Shown piece after piece: positions 26,318 to 36,058 of a stretch of 64,000 nt of DNA. Position numbers and translations under genes: made by a program. Under the pieces are notes generated by a model, which saw only the letters and a list, made by a program, of their open reading frames with translations, searched no databases and had not been told where the DNA came from. The stretch is from Candidatus Nanopelagicales bacterium. GTDB lineage: Bacteria; Actinomycetota; Actinomycetes; S36-B12. The stretch is taken from contig JAGYKV010000018.1 in NCBI GenBank assembly GCA_018401415.1, positions 328,921-392,920 of the forward strand, in the 5' to 3' direction. Position 1 is the first letter of the stretch, and each line of letters starts with the position of its first letter.

Positions 26318-27435
26318 GTCAGTTGAGCAATAACATGATCAACGCAGTTGGTGAGTGCTGTGACATCCTGCGGATCGACCGAAGGGAAGACCGCAATACG
26401 CAATTGATTGCGACCCAGTTTTCGATACGGCTCCGTGTCCACAATGCCGTTGGCTCGCAGTGCTTTCGTGATAGCCGTGGCGTCAATGGAATCGTCAACG
26501 TCAATGGTGACAACAACGTTGGAGCGCAGTGCTGGATCGGTGACGAAGGGCGTGAGTAATTCACTGTTGTCTGCCCAGCCGTACAAAATGCCAGATGACT
26601 CTGCGGTGCGCGCTGTTGTCCAGGCGAGCCCACCATTGGCGTTAAACCAATCGACCTGCTCGGCCATGAGAAATATGGTGGCCAATGCAGGTGTGTTGTA
26701 GGTCTGCTGCAAGCGCGAGTTATCAATGGCGGTCACCAGATCGAGGGAATCGGGAATCCACCGACCCGATTCCTTTATTTCCTGTGCGCGAGCAATGGCC
26801 GCCGGCGACATGATCGCAAACCACAACCCGCCATCGGAACCGAAACTCTTCTGCGGTGCAAAGTAATATGTGTCGAATTGGAGTGGGTCAACGGCGAGAC
26901 CACCTGCAGCAGATGTGGCATCGATAATCATGAGTGAATCGGAGTCGGCACCACTCACACGTTGTGGCGTGATGGCCACACCCGTGGATGTTTCATTGTG
27001 CGGTGAGCAGTAGGCATCAATTCCGGCTTCGGCCGCAAAGACTGGAGCTGAACCGGGGTCAGCAACATGCACCGTGGGCTCACCAAGGTGCGGTGCACTC
27101 TTTGCACCCGATGCGAACTTGGCTCCAAACTCACCAAAGGATAAGAACTGCGCGCGGTCGCGGATCAAGCCGAAGGACGCAACATCCCAGAATACGGTGG
27201 AGCCACCGTTGCCCAGCACCACTTCATGGCCTTCAGGAAGGTCAAATAGCTGAGTCAGTCCTTCGCGCAATCGCTGTACCTGATTGCGCACGGTGGCCTG
27301 ACGGTGCGAAGTACCCAGGTAGCTCTGCCACACAGCCGCGAGTGCATCGGTTTGTTCCTTGCGCACTTTGGAGGGTCCGCTTCCGAACCGCCCGTCGACT
27401 GGAAGTAGATCAGACGGAATGCGGATGTCGGACAC
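26314..27435 (-). CDS. serC: Phosphoserine aminotransferase
   Basis: A 373-residue class-V PLP aminotransferase of the actinobacterial SerC type: FGSGPSKVRKEQ near the start, the substrate/PLP segment NGGSTVFWDVASFG, and the Schiff-base lysine in YFAPQKSFGSDGG (about residue 193). It converts 3-phosphohydroxypyruvate to phosphoserine and can also serve PLP synthesis. GTG start with AAAGGAGAG seven bases upstream. Its neighbours citrate synthase and pdxH fit a central-metabolism cluster. Confidence 0.95.
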   Translation of the reverse strand: MSDIRIPSDLLPVDGRFGSGPSKVRKEQTDALAAVWQSYLGTSHRQATVRNQVQRLREGLTQLFDLPEGHEVVLGNGGSTVFWDVASFGLIRDRAQFLSFGEFGAKFASGAKSAPHLGEPTVHVADPGSAPVFAAEAGIDAYCSPHNETSTGVAITPQRVSGADSDSLMIIDATSAAGGLAVDPLQFDTYYFAPQKSFGSDGGLWFAIMSPAAIARAQEIKESGRWIPDSLDLVTAIDNSRLQQTYNTPALATIFLMAEQVDWFNANGGLAWTTARTAESSGILYGWADNSELLTPFVTDPALRSNVVVTIDVDDSIDATAITKALRANGIVDTEPYRKLGRNQLRIAVFPSVDPQDVTALTNCVDHVIAQLT

Positions 27436-27458
27436 GGATATCTCTCCTTTATGTGGGC

Positions 27459-28583
27459 TTACACGGTCGGATACCCCGAGGGTTCAACTGTTCCGTCGTC
27501 CCAACCGGGGACTTGCTGCGGTGTTCTTGGCCCAGAACCGATATAACGCGCGGTGGGCCGAACCAATCGACCGACTTTCTTCTGCTCAAGGATATGGGCT
27601 GACCACCCGGCCAAGCGCGCGCAGGTGGTCATGGCGGTGAAGTACTCCACCGGAACTTCGGCGTAGTCCAGCATCACGGCAGCCCAAAAGTCGATATTGG
27701 TTTCCAGAGGTCGGTCAGGTCGCCTGCTCCGAAGTTCTTCAAGCGCTGCATTTTCCACGGCAAGTGCTTCTTCGTAGCGGGGGACGCCCATCCTTTTTGC
27801 GGTCTCACGGAGAACTCGCGCCCGCGGATCCTCGACCCGGTACACCCGGTGTCCGAAGCCCATCAGTCTTTTGCCCGCATCGAGTTGGGCTTTGACGTAG
27901 CCTTCGGCATCGCCGCTGTCACGGATGGCATTGAGCATGTTGAGCACCCGGGCGGGGGCACCGCCGTGCAGGGGTCCACTCATGGCGCCAATGGCACCGG
28001 ATATGGCGGCGGCAACATCGGCTCCGGTGGATGCAATCACTCGAGCGGTGAAAGTAGATGCGGTCATGCCGTGTTCTGCTGCGGCCACGAAGTAACAGTC
28101 GATTGCTTCGGTGTGCTTGGGGTCGGGTTCACCCCGCCAGCGGGTCATGAACCGTTCCACGATTGTGCGCGCCGAATCAATGCGTTCCTGCGGGACCATG
28201 GGGACACCCAAACCGCGAGCGGACTGCGCAATGAAAGACAGTGCCATGACGGACACGCGCGCCAGATTCTCTCGGGCGGTGGAATCGTCAATATCTAATA
28301 GAGGTTGCAAGCCCCAGGCCGGTGCAAGCATGGCAATCGCGGACTGAACATCGACGCGAACATCGCCCGAGTGCACGGGCAGCGGAAACTGTTCAGCGGG
28401 CGGCAGACCGGGGTTGAAGCGGTTGTCCACCAACAGACCCCACACATTGCCATAAGACACCTTGCCGACCAGGTCTTCAATGTTGACTCCGCGGTACCGG
28501 AGAACCCCGCCGTCACGATCGGGTTCCGCAATTCCGGTCTCAAACGCAACAACGCCCTCAAGTCCTGGGACGAATTCAGCCAC
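27459..28583 (-). CDS. Citrate synthase 2
   Basis: A 374-residue type-II-like citrate synthase. Active-site His in GPLHGGAPA, the second His in GFGHRVYRVEDPRA and the Asp near NIDFWAAVMLDYAEVP are present. The start is GTG 28583, giving the family-typical MAEFVPGLEG opening, supported by AAGGAGG seven bases upstream; a longer frame reaches 28631 but lacks a good ribosome site. It condenses acetyl-CoA (or propionyl-CoA, in methylcitrate synthase relatives) with oxaloacetate. Confidence 0.92.
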   Translation of the reverse strand: MAEFVPGLEGVVAFETGIAEPDRDGGVLRYRGVNIEDLVGKVSYGNVWGLLVDNRFNPGLPPAEQFPLPVHSGDVRVDVQSAIAMLAPAWGLQPLLDIDDSTARENLARVSVMALSFIAQSARGLGVPMVPQERIDSARTIVERFMTRWRGEPDPKHTEAIDCYFVAAAEHGMTASTFTARVIASTGADVAAAISGAIGAMSGPLHGGAPARVLNMLNAIRDSGDAEGYVKAQLDAGKRLMGFGHRVYRVEDPRARVLRETAKRMGVPRYEEALAVENAALEELRSRRPDRPLETNIDFWAAVMLDYAEVPVEYFTAMTTCARLAGWSAHILEQKKVGRLVRPTARYIGSGPRTPQQVPGWDDGTVEPSGYPTV

Positions 28584-28645
28584 GGTACGCCTCCTTGATG
28601 CTGCTCTATTGAGCGAGTGACTGCCCATCATGGTGGAATTGGGGC

Positions 28646-29353
28646 GTGGAAGCCACCTCTAATAGTGACGGATCAGTAACAAACGGCGATATTCGTGTTC
28701 AGGATCTCCGGATTTCCTATGAACAGGGGGTGCTCACCGAGGACATGCTGGCCGCCAACCCATTTGACCAATTCACCCGCTGGTTTGCCGAGTTTGCCGG
28801 TGGCACGATCCTGGAACCCAATGCCATGGTGGTCAGCACGGTGGACCCGGCTGGGCAACCAACTTCGCGCACGGTTCTGCTCAAAGAGATTTCGCCCGCG
28901 GGATTCACGTTCTTCACCAACCTGACATCCACCAAGAGCACCCAGATTTCCGGCAACCCGTACGTGTCCCTTCTTTTTCCCTGGTACGAGCTTCACCGAC
29001 AGGTGCTGGTCACCGGGAGTGCGGAGTTGATCCCACGCACTGCGGTGGAGGAGTACTTCTGGTCTCGGCCCCGTGATTCACAAATCGGTGCCTGGGCCAG
29101 TGAGCAATCCAGTGAACTACAAAGTCGCGAGGAACTCGACACAAAGTTTGACCAGGTAAACGAAAAATTCGCGACCACAGAGATCATTCCGGTTCCGGAG
29201 TTCTGGGGCGGGTGGTTGGTGCGCGCCTCGAGTATTGAGTTTTGGCAGGGTCGACCGTCTCGATTGCACGACCGATTGGTGTTCCGTCTCACGGGCACAA
29301 ACTCGGACTTGACCAAGCCCGCGAATTGGAGTGTGACGCGGCTATCGCCGTGA
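28646..29353 (+). CDS. pdxH: Pyridoxamine 5'-phosphate oxidase
   Basis: A 235-residue FMN enzyme with RTVLLKEISPAGFTFFTN, LLFPWYELHRQVLVTG, and the C-terminal WGGWLV, SIEFWQGRPSRLHDR signature that binds FMN and substrate. It makes pyridoxal 5'-phosphate, the cofactor of SerC encoded nearby. GTG start. Divergent from citrate synthase. The 3' end overlaps the small ParA-associated gene by 12 bases. Confidence 0.95.
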   Translation: MEATSNSDGSVTNGDIRVQDLRISYEQGVLTEDMLAANPFDQFTRWFAEFAGGTILEPNAMVVSTVDPAGQPTSRTVLLKEISPAGFTFFTNLTSTKSTQISGNPYVSLLFPWYELHRQVLVTGSAELIPRTAVEEYFWSRPRDSQIGAWASEQSSELQSREELDTKFDQVNEKFATTEIIPVPEFWGGWLVRASSIEFWQGRPSRLHDRLVFRLTGTNSDLTKPANWSVTRLSP

Positions 29354-29644
29354 GTCCTCGACCCCGAGTCGCTCGGCCACAATTTCTTCAAAACTCAACC
29401 CGCGAGACTTCGCTTCCTTCTTCAACTGCTTGCGCAGTGACTTTGGAAGACTGACCGTGACCGCAATCAGTTTCGCCTTCTTTTTGGGCCGGACGGAGTC
29501 TCCCGTGTTGCCACTGAAGCCCAGATCGCGGTTGCTCTGATCGAACGCTTTGGGTTCTGCCGGTGCAACCGGATTTAAACTCGTGTCACTCGCTTTGCGC
29601 AACGCAGGTCGCGGAGTGGGATCAAATGATTGTTGGTTGGACAT
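29342..29644 (-). CDS. Small ParA-partner protein with C-terminal RHH-like helix
   Basis: A 100-residue protein: disordered N-terminus, a basic PKKKAKLIAVTVSLPKSL strand region, and helix KQLKKEAKSRGLSFEEIVAERL. The strand-helix-helix order is that of ribbon-helix-helix DNA-binding proteins, which often accompany orphan ParA ATPases. ATG 29644 is chosen, two bases after the parA stop; an ATG at 29656 also exists. Confidence 0.6.
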   Translation of the reverse strand: MSNQQSFDPTPRPALRKASDTSLNPVAPAEPKAFDQSNRDLGFSGNTGDSVRPKKKAKLIAVTVSLPKSLRKQLKKEAKSRGLSFEEIVAERLGVEDSRR

Positions 29645-29646
29645 GC

Positions 29647-30420
29647 CTAACCCCATAACCTTTTTCTCGGTGCAACGGAATCCAATAATTGATCAAAAAC
29701 TCGTGAAAGTTCAACGCCCGCGGGTGAATCCCACGCGTGAATCGGCATGCCGGCAGCTTCGGCCTGGTTGATCGCATTACGTTCAGGCACCTCAACCTCG
29801 AGTACGACCGGACCGAAAGCATCCCGCAGTTCTTTCATTCGGTTGCGTTGTTCGGCAACGTTGGGACGAACCCGGTTGAGAAGAATGCGTGCCGGGTTGA
29901 GAACGGGGTTGGATGCCAACCGAACAACATCGACAGCTTCAACCGCTTTCTGGGCACCGGACAGGGCAAAGTACGCCGGTTCGGTGACCACGAGTGCATC
30001 GGTGGCAGTGTGCAAAGCATTGCGGGTCATTTCACCGAGTGACGGCGGGCAGTCAATCAGCACCAGATCAAATTGGCGGGGGAGATTGCCCAATGCAATG
30101 CGCAGGCGTTGGGAGGACAGCGGGCCCTCCATGGTGTTGCGGTGCTCCAGGGTGTGGTCCGCGGCCAATACCTGCACCCGATTACCCCACGCAGAATCCA
30201 CCACTGCCTGGCTGGCAATTCCCGGCTGGGGGTCGGCGAGAACATCGTTCATGGTGAATGGCGGGTTTTCCACGCCCAGACCCATGGTGGCATTGCCCTG
30301 GGGATCCAGGTCGATCACCAAAACCCGCTCGTCGCGCTTCCAGGCTGCGCTGGCCAATCCCAAGGTGACGGTGGTTTTACCCACCCCACCCTTCATGGAG
30401 AGGACCGCCACAATGCGCAT
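29647..30420 (-). CDS. ParA/Soj-family ATPase (orphan)
   Basis: A 257-residue deviant-Walker ATPase: MKGGVGKTTVTLGLA with signature Lys at residue 10, VIDLDPQGNATMG (Walker A') and VLIDCPPSLGEMTRNAL (Walker B). Not beside parB or the origin, so it is probably an orphan that positions a cargo rather than the chromosome. The RHH-like partner follows directly. Confidence 0.9.
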   Translation of the reverse strand: MRIVAVLSMKGGVGKTTVTLGLASAAWKRDERVLVIDLDPQGNATMGLGVENPPFTMNDVLADPQPGIASQAVVDSAWGNRVQVLAADHTLEHRNTMEGPLSSQRLRIALGNLPRQFDLVLIDCPPSLGEMTRNALHTATDALVVTEPAYFALSGAQKAVEAVDVVRLASNPVLNPARILLNRVRPNVAEQRNRMKELRDAFGPVVLEVEVPERNAINQAEAAGMPIHAWDSPAGVELSRVFDQLLDSVAPRKRLWG

Positions 30421-30429
30421 GGGGCAACC

Positions 30430-31759
30430 CTATGAGCGACCTTTGATGGAAGCGAAGTCGGCTAGGGCGACCTCGCGTTCGGTCTTGTGATCGACAACCC
30501 GTTCGGGGTAACCGTGGTCGTATCCGCCGATGGTGTCCCACGGCTCGTGCACGCTACCCCCACGAGGTGGGCCAACTCAGGAACATAGTGGCGCACGTAG
30601 TTGCCATCCGGGTCAAACTTCATTCCCTGGGTAATCGGGTTGAAGACTCGATAAAAAGGTGAGGCATCTGTTCCGCACCCGGCGGTCCATTGCCACCCGT
30701 GAGTATTGCTGGCAATGTCACCGTCCACCAAATGCTGCATAAAAAACTTTGCCCCCGTTGCCATGGAATATGTAAATCCTTGATCAAAAAACTCGCCGTG
30801 ATCATGCGCACTCGGTTGTGCATCCACCCGGTGGTCACCAACTGCCGCATGCCGGCATCGACAATCGGGTAACCGGTGCGACCCTCGCACCACGCCTCAA
30901 AAAGTTTTTCGGCTTCAGGCCCCGTTGCCCACGGCATGATCGAGTCATAGCGCGCATCGAGTGACCTACTCACCGTCTGCGGATTGTTGAACAAAATATC
31001 AGCGTAAAACTCACGCCAACAAATCTCCTTGATGTAGACAAGATCCTCGGGTGCTAACTCTGCAAGCAAAGAACGCGGATGAATCTCACCATACTTCAAA
31101 CTGTGGGACAACATGCTCGTGCCATCAAGATCTGGTCGATTGCGATCCTCTGAGTAGTTGGCAAGTGCTGACTTCTTGAACTGCTTCCAACGTTTCCATG
31201 CCGCTTGCTCACCGGCAGGCGGAAGGTCAACCGGAGATTCAACAACCGGAAGTTCTTCACTGGGAGCTGACACAAATGTGGGCAGTGAACCGCGAGCAGG
31301 TGCTCGCCACCCGTGTTCAGCCCAGTTCCGGTAGAACGGTGTGAAAACACGAAATGGTGTGCCATCGCTTTTGAGTACGCGACCCGGTGCAACCGCGTAC
31401 GGCGATCCGGTGCGAACCAGCGGAACCGACAGTGTTGCGAGTGCAGCCTCAACGTCTAGGTCACGTTGTTGACCATAAGGGCCAAAGTCCGCGGCAATGT
31501 GCACCGCATCTGCATTCACCTCGGCAACCAACGCCGGAATCACATCTACCGGGTTACCGGTGCGAATCACTAACGCACCACCGAGGGATTCATTCAACGC
31601 AGCCAGGCTGTTCACCAGGTACGCCCGCCGGGAATCACCTGCTGAATCCCACAACACCGGATCAAATACAAAGACAGGAAGAACCTCTGAACCAGCCTGG
31701 ATAAGGGCGGGGTTGTCTTTAATGCGCAGGTCCCGTCGGAACCACATGATGCTGGTCAC
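30430..31759 (-). pseudogene. phr: Deoxyribodipyrimidine photolyase, two -1 frameshifts
   Basis: The frame from GTG 31759 (TAGAGT box six bases upstream) encodes the N-terminal photolyase domain (MWFRRDLRIKDNPAL) and the FAD domain as far as DLHIPWQRG. It then shifts at a run of five Gs (minus strand; plus 30752-30756). The next frame continues [21 protein letters not shown] to YVPELAHL and shifts again at another G5 (near 30555-30561). The last frame gives [21 protein letters not shown] to a stop at 30430. A sixth G at each site restores a normal photolyase of about 440 residues. Sequencing or assembly error is as likely as real loss. Confidence 0.85.
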
Positions 31760-31845
31760 GGTGACACTCTAGGTTCAGAGTCGAGTTTTTACTCAGTGAT
31801 TTCGCTCTTGGGTGGGGATTACCACATTCGAGGTAGATTACCCAT

Positions 31846-32538
31846 GTGAGCGACCTCATTGACACCACCGAGATGTATCTGCGCACGATCTTCGAACTCG
31901 AAGAAGAAGGCATTCCACCCATGCGCGCTCGCATTGCTGAGCGCCTTGGTCAAAGTGGTCCCACGGTCTCTCAAACGGTTGCTCGCATGGAGCGCGATGG
32001 CCTGTTGAGTCTGGACAAGGAGCGTCACCTCGAACTCACGGTTGAGGGGCGCCACCAGGCAACCCGGGTAATGCGCAAGCATCGTTTGGCTGAATGCATG
32101 CTGGTGGAAATGCTGAAAATGCCGTGGGAGGAAGTTCACGCCGAGGCCTGTCGCTGGGAACACGTGATGAGTGACTCGGTGGAACGGCGGCTGATGGAGA
32201 TTCTTGATCACCCCACCGTTTCGCCATTTGGTAATCCGATTCCAGGGCTTGCCGAAATTGATTCGTCTATTCAAGGCGATGCACCTATTGCTGAGGATCT
32301 GGTCACCATCACGGAGATTGTTGGAGCTGACCCTGCTGGGGTCACCATTCGTCGGTTAGCTGAAACAATTCAACTTGATGAAGAAGTCATGGCCCGATTG
32401 CGTCGGGTCGGTGCTCTGCCCGGAGCGCGGGTTAAGGCATACAAGGTTGGAACCGGGGTGTTCATTGGCAGTGCTGGTGAGTACACCGAAGTGCCCGAAC
32501 AAATTGCTGTTCACATATTTGTGAACGCTGCGGGCTAG
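31846..32538 (+). CDS. ideR: Iron-dependent repressor, DtxR/IdeR family
   Basis: A 230-residue protein with an N-terminal winged HTH (RIAERLGQSGPTVSQTVARME), dimerisation helices and a C-terminal SH3-like domain. Primary metal site residues are in place: M10 (TTEM), and Cys-x-x-Glu-His in EACRWEHV (about 102-106). Cys at that position marks Fe2+-type IdeR/DtxR rather than Mn-type MntR. GTG start six bases after TAGATT. Expected to repress iron-uptake genes when iron-loaded. Confidence 0.93.
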   Translation: MSDLIDTTEMYLRTIFELEEEGIPPMRARIAERLGQSGPTVSQTVARMERDGLLSLDKERHLELTVEGRHQATRVMRKHRLAECMLVEMLKMPWEEVHAEACRWEHVMSDSVERRLMEILDHPTVSPFGNPIPGLAEIDSSIQGDAPIAEDLVTITEIVGADPAGVTIRRLAETIQLDEEVMARLRRVGALPGARVKAYKVGTGVFIGSAGEYTEVPEQIAVHIFVNAAG

Positions 32539-33775
32539 TTACTGGTAGTTCGGGCGCAGCGGCATGCCGGACTTGCCACGTGGTCCCAACTTCACACCAA
32601 GCATCTGGTGCAACTGAATCGTGTTGATATCAAAACCCATGCGCGATGCCGCCATATAGAGGCGCCATACGCGGGCGGTGCCCAGACCTGCCTCAGCGAC
32701 CGCTTCATCCCAGTGGTTCTCCAGGTTTTCGCACCAGTGTTTGAGGGTGAGGGCGTAATGCTCCCGAAGGTTTTCTTCGTGACGGATTTCAAACCCGGCA
32801 TCGTTGAATGCCGACATGATCAAACCGGGGCCGGAGAGTTCACCGTCGGGGAACACGTATCTATTGATAAAAGATGTGCGGTAGTGCGTGGGTTGGGCAT
32901 CCTCAGGCCGGGTGATGGTGTGGTTGAGCAGGCGTCCCTCAGGCTTGAGTTTTTCGTAGAGAAAGCTGAAGTAGGAGGGGTAATTGGCGCGACCAATGTG
33001 TTCGGTGAGGCCAATAGATGAAATGGCATCAAAACCTGTCTTCTTCAACATCGCGGTAATCACTGAACCGGATCTCAGCTCGGTCGGAAAGACCAGCATC
33101 CGCAATGGCTTTTTGACCCCACTCGGCTTGCTGCCGCGACAGGGTGACACCTATTGCCGTGACCCCGTAATTTTGCACCGCGTGCAAAACCATGCCTCCC
33201 CAACCACAACCGACGTCAAGGAGCGTCATGCCGGGGGCAAGACCCAGTTTGCGCGCCACCAAATCAAATTTCGCTTCCTGCGCGGTTTCGAGCGAAGCCT
33301 CAGAATTTGGAAACACCGCGCAGGTGTAGGCCATGGACGGACCCAAGACCCAGCGGTAGAAAGTGTTGGACACGTCATAGTGGTGGTGGATTGCTTCGGC
33401 ATCGCGCTTCTTGGAGTGACGACCACCGTAAAGTTTGCGTTCCTGTGGTGGGGGCGTGGGCCTCTTGAGTGCTGCGGGTGCAAATTTTTTGACAAGTGCC
33501 AACTTATCGCGGGTGGTGATGTGTGATGTATCCATGGGGTAGAGCCGGGAAAGTGCGGTGTAGGCGTCACCGTGAATTTCAAGGTCACCGTTAACGTAGG
33601 CGCGGGCCAGACCTAATTGGCTGGGTGCTCCAGCAAGGTATTCCACTCCTCGGGGGGAGACCAACTCCATGACAATGTCGTTGTCTTGCGGGCCAAATGT
33701 GGAGCCGTCGTATGCCTTGAATGAGACATTGCGCTCGGGGCCAACGACCATTGCGAATGCATCAGCGATTTTCAC
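32539..33775 (-). pseudogene. SAM-dependent fatty acid methyltransferase (Cfa-like, TmsB/BfaB type), frameshifted
   Basis: The first frame has the Cfa family path: HHHYDVSNTFYRWVLGPSM, the SAM motif LLDVGCGWGGMVLHA, then GVTLSRQQAEWGQ, reaching DYRDVEE near 33040. The second frame resumes TGFDAISSIGLTEHIG, and runs through YFSFLYEKLKPEGRLLNH, HYRTSFINRYVFPDGEL to MPLRPNYQ. The join behaves as one extra base (or two missing). Repaired, it is about 410 residues. GTG 33775 overlaps the TGA of the FAD oxidoreductase. In actinobacteria this pair makes 10-methyl-branched fatty acids; plain cyclopropanation is the alternative. Confidence 0.82.
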
Positions 33776-35180
33776 TGTTCTTCAACCACCTTTTCGTACA
33801 GACCCAGAAGTCGAGAATCTGGGTCGTATTTCTCTTTCATTAATGTGTATTCATTGCCACCGTAAATTTCCCAGAATTCGTCGCGGGAATAAAACGCGGT
33901 CGAATACAGGGACTTGCGCCCATCAAGATCGGTGACCATTTTTCCGATCCGACGATTCTTGACGCCGTCTTCAGGTTTTTCACCGTGAACCAAAGGCACC
34001 GTGGACCAGAATCCGACATTGACATAGAGCTGCTCCGGGTCAAATTCGTAAAGAGGCCAACGAGCATTTGGATCACGTTGCTTGAGCGGGCATAACCATA
34101 TCGGTTCAATACCTATTTCCGCGTGGAAAAGTCAAGGAATTCTGGGAGCCGCTCAACGGGAATCTCGATGTCTTGCACAACGGACTCTCGTTGCGGTTTT
34201 CTCTGAATTGCAGCAAGTTTCTCGGCGAACTTGAACTTGCGGTTCGCGGCAATGAACTTCCAGTACACGTCGCTGCGGAGTTTGCTTTTGGGCCAGAGGG
34301 TGCGGACGGCCGGTAACTGCGCCCCGAATGCGCGTGAGCACCAGAACCAGTCGGTGTCCCACCGCCAGAGGTAGTCACCGATGGTCAGGTAATCGTTAGT
34401 CAGGGTCTGGATGGAGCGGTAGTAGATCGCCATGCCGGTGTAGTCGCTGGTGGCACGACCGGCAGGTAACTCGCCCACCATGGTGCCGATTGTCAGGTAC
34501 TGCTCAGAAGCGGAGAAGACGGTGCCGTCAAGAAAATCAACACGGGAGCCTTGGAATTCACCTGACGCAACAATCTCCTGCATGGATTGGGTCAATGCAC
34601 TCGCGCTGGCGTACCGAACATGTTGAACGTGAACAAATGGCTTGGTGGGTTCCAACTCAATGGTGAGTTTGAGGGCGTAGCCGAGTGAACCATAGGAATT
34701 CGGAAAGGCATAAAACAAATCACGGTGTGGATCATCTGATTTGTTCGTCACGGTAAGGACTTCACCCGTGCCGGTAAGAATGTCCATGGCCACCACTGAT
34801 TCATGGGGTGTGCCATTGCGGAAACTGGCGCTCTCAATTCCCAGGCCGGTGACAGCGCCACCCAAAGTAATGGTGCGCAATTGTGGAACACACATGGGCA
34901 TCAGGCCATACGGGAGGGTGGCGGCCACCAAGTCTTCATAGGTGGTCATGCCACCAACTTCGGCAACTCGATTGATCGGGTCAACTTCAAAACATGACTG
35001 AATTGACTGACGTCCAGACCGGGCGTCTGGGTCTGGGAGCGACCCTAAACAGGTTGCTGGTTTTTTAGCCAGTCGCACCGGCTGACCGGGCCTGATGGTG
35101 GCAAGTTGACGACTGATTCGCCCCACGGCAGCGCTGTAACGCGAGCGCCACTCGGAATCAACTGTCAGGGGGAAAGCCAC
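33772..35180 (-). pseudogene. FAD-binding oxidoreductase (TmsA/BfaA-like fatty acid methylene reductase), one -1 frameshift
   Basis: From ATG 35180 the protein shows a PCMH FAD-binding domain (PITRVAEVGGMTTYEDLVAATLPYG read from PINRVAEVGG and TYEDLV; TLGGAVTGLGIES; NSYGSLGYALKLTIEL). The frame ends at 34106 after LPEFLDFSTRK. Adding one T to a T4 run (plus A4 at 34127-34130) gives DFFHAEIGIEPIWLCPLKQRD and continues to EKVVEEQ at 33772, about 470 residues in total. Directly coupled to the Cfa-like methyltransferase. In Mycobacterium (Rv3719/Rv3720) and relatives this pair synthesises tuberculostearic acid. Confidence 0.82.
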
Positions 35181-35239
35181 CGGCCAAATCTAGTGGATTT
35201 GACTAGCGGCGAGCAGCCGTGCGGTTGAGATTGTCAATA

Positions 35240-35265
35240 CATACACATGGTAATGTATGTGTATG
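35240..35265. promoter_or_regulatory. Inverted repeat at the vapBC promoter
   Basis: CATACACAT (35240-35248) and ATGTGTATG (35257-35265) are perfect inverted arms around a TAATGT -10 box (35251-35256). The downstream arm runs into the ATG start of the antitoxin, so the VapBC complex would cover both -10 and start of a leaderless mRNA. Confidence 0.75.
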
Positions 35266-35514
35266 GCTTTGACGCACCGCTTACAACTCCTGCTAGAAGA
35301 GGAGCAGTATCAGCGATTAGCCCACCGGGCCAGATCCCAGGGTTGTTCGGTGGGAGCGCTCATTCGCCAGGCGATTCACCTCGCGTGGACCGAACCCGAT
35401 GTTGCGCGCCAGCAAGCAGCGGAATCAATATTGGGTGCGGAACCCATGCGGGTGCCCGAGCCTGCTTCCCTGCGAGAAGAAATCGCTAACGCGCATGCAG
35501 GGCGATTTGAGTGA
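35263..35514 (+). CDS. VapB-like RHH antitoxin
   Basis: An 83-residue protein: MALTHRLQLLLEEEQYQRL, then the second helix CSVGALIRQAIHLAW; the strand-helix-helix RHH plan is followed by a toxin-binding tail. ATG 35263 lies six bases after TAATGT; another in-frame ATG is at 35257. The stop overlaps the toxin GTG (GTGA). Confidence 0.8.
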   Translation: MALTHRLQLLLEEEQYQRLAHRARSQGCSVGALIRQAIHLAWTEPDVARQQAAESILGAEPMRVPEPASLREEIANAHAGRFE

Positions 35515-35969
35515 GCACGACCCTCGCCGACATTGATTCTCTCGACCCAATAAATTCTCGTCTGATTCTTCTGGACACGACTGTTCTTGTTTATGCCGTT
35601 GGGGATGATCACCCCCTCACAGCGCCGGCTCGAGAGGTGGTGCGCCAACTTCAACGTGGAGAGATTCGGGCGCAGACAACGCCCGAGGTGATCCAGGAGT
35701 TCGCCCATGTGCGAGCAAAGCGCCGAGATCGTGCGGATGCGGTCACGATCGCCACCGCATATGCCTCACTGCTTGGACCATTACTCCCGGTTACATCGCG
35801 ACACCTTGCTGCTGGTCTGAAATTGTGGGAGGAAATACCGCAATTGGGAGCATTTGACAGTGTGCTTGCCGCGGTGGCACTCGCACATAATGCTCAACTG
35901 ATCAGTGCAGACCAAGGATTCGCGAGCGTCCCTGACCTACGGTGGCGCGACCTTGCCACCATTTCTTAA
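35511..35969 (+). CDS. VapC-type PIN-domain toxin
   Basis: A 152-residue PIN ribonuclease: Asp in LILLDTTVLVYA (near residue 22), Glu in TPEVIQEFAHV (near 63), Asp in LGAFDSVLAAVAL (near 117) and Asp in LISADQGF. All four acidic positions are present, and the frame is intact. Preceded by and overlapping its antitoxin. A likely functional TA module. Confidence 0.85.
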   Translation: MSTTLADIDSLDPINSRLILLDTTVLVYAVGDDHPLTAPAREVVRQLQRGEIRAQTTPEVIQEFAHVRAKRRDRADAVTIATAYASLLGPLLPVTSRHLAAGLKLWEEIPQLGAFDSVLAAVALAHNAQLISADQGFASVPDLRWRDLATIS

Positions 35970-36058
35970 TACTTATTTGGAATCCTGATTCAAAACACTG
36001 ATTCAAAACACTGATAGCCGCGGCAGCAGACATGGCAAGCGTGGGGGACAATGTCGGA

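Noticed and set aside
29342..30420. ParA and RHH pair as a plasmid partition system
   Set aside because: Neighbours are chromosomal housekeeping genes; no replication initiator, iteron block or parB.
30462..30893. Separate small gene downstream of a shortened photolyase
   Set aside because: Its translation is the photolyase FAD domain in a shifted frame, so it is part of the same broken gene.
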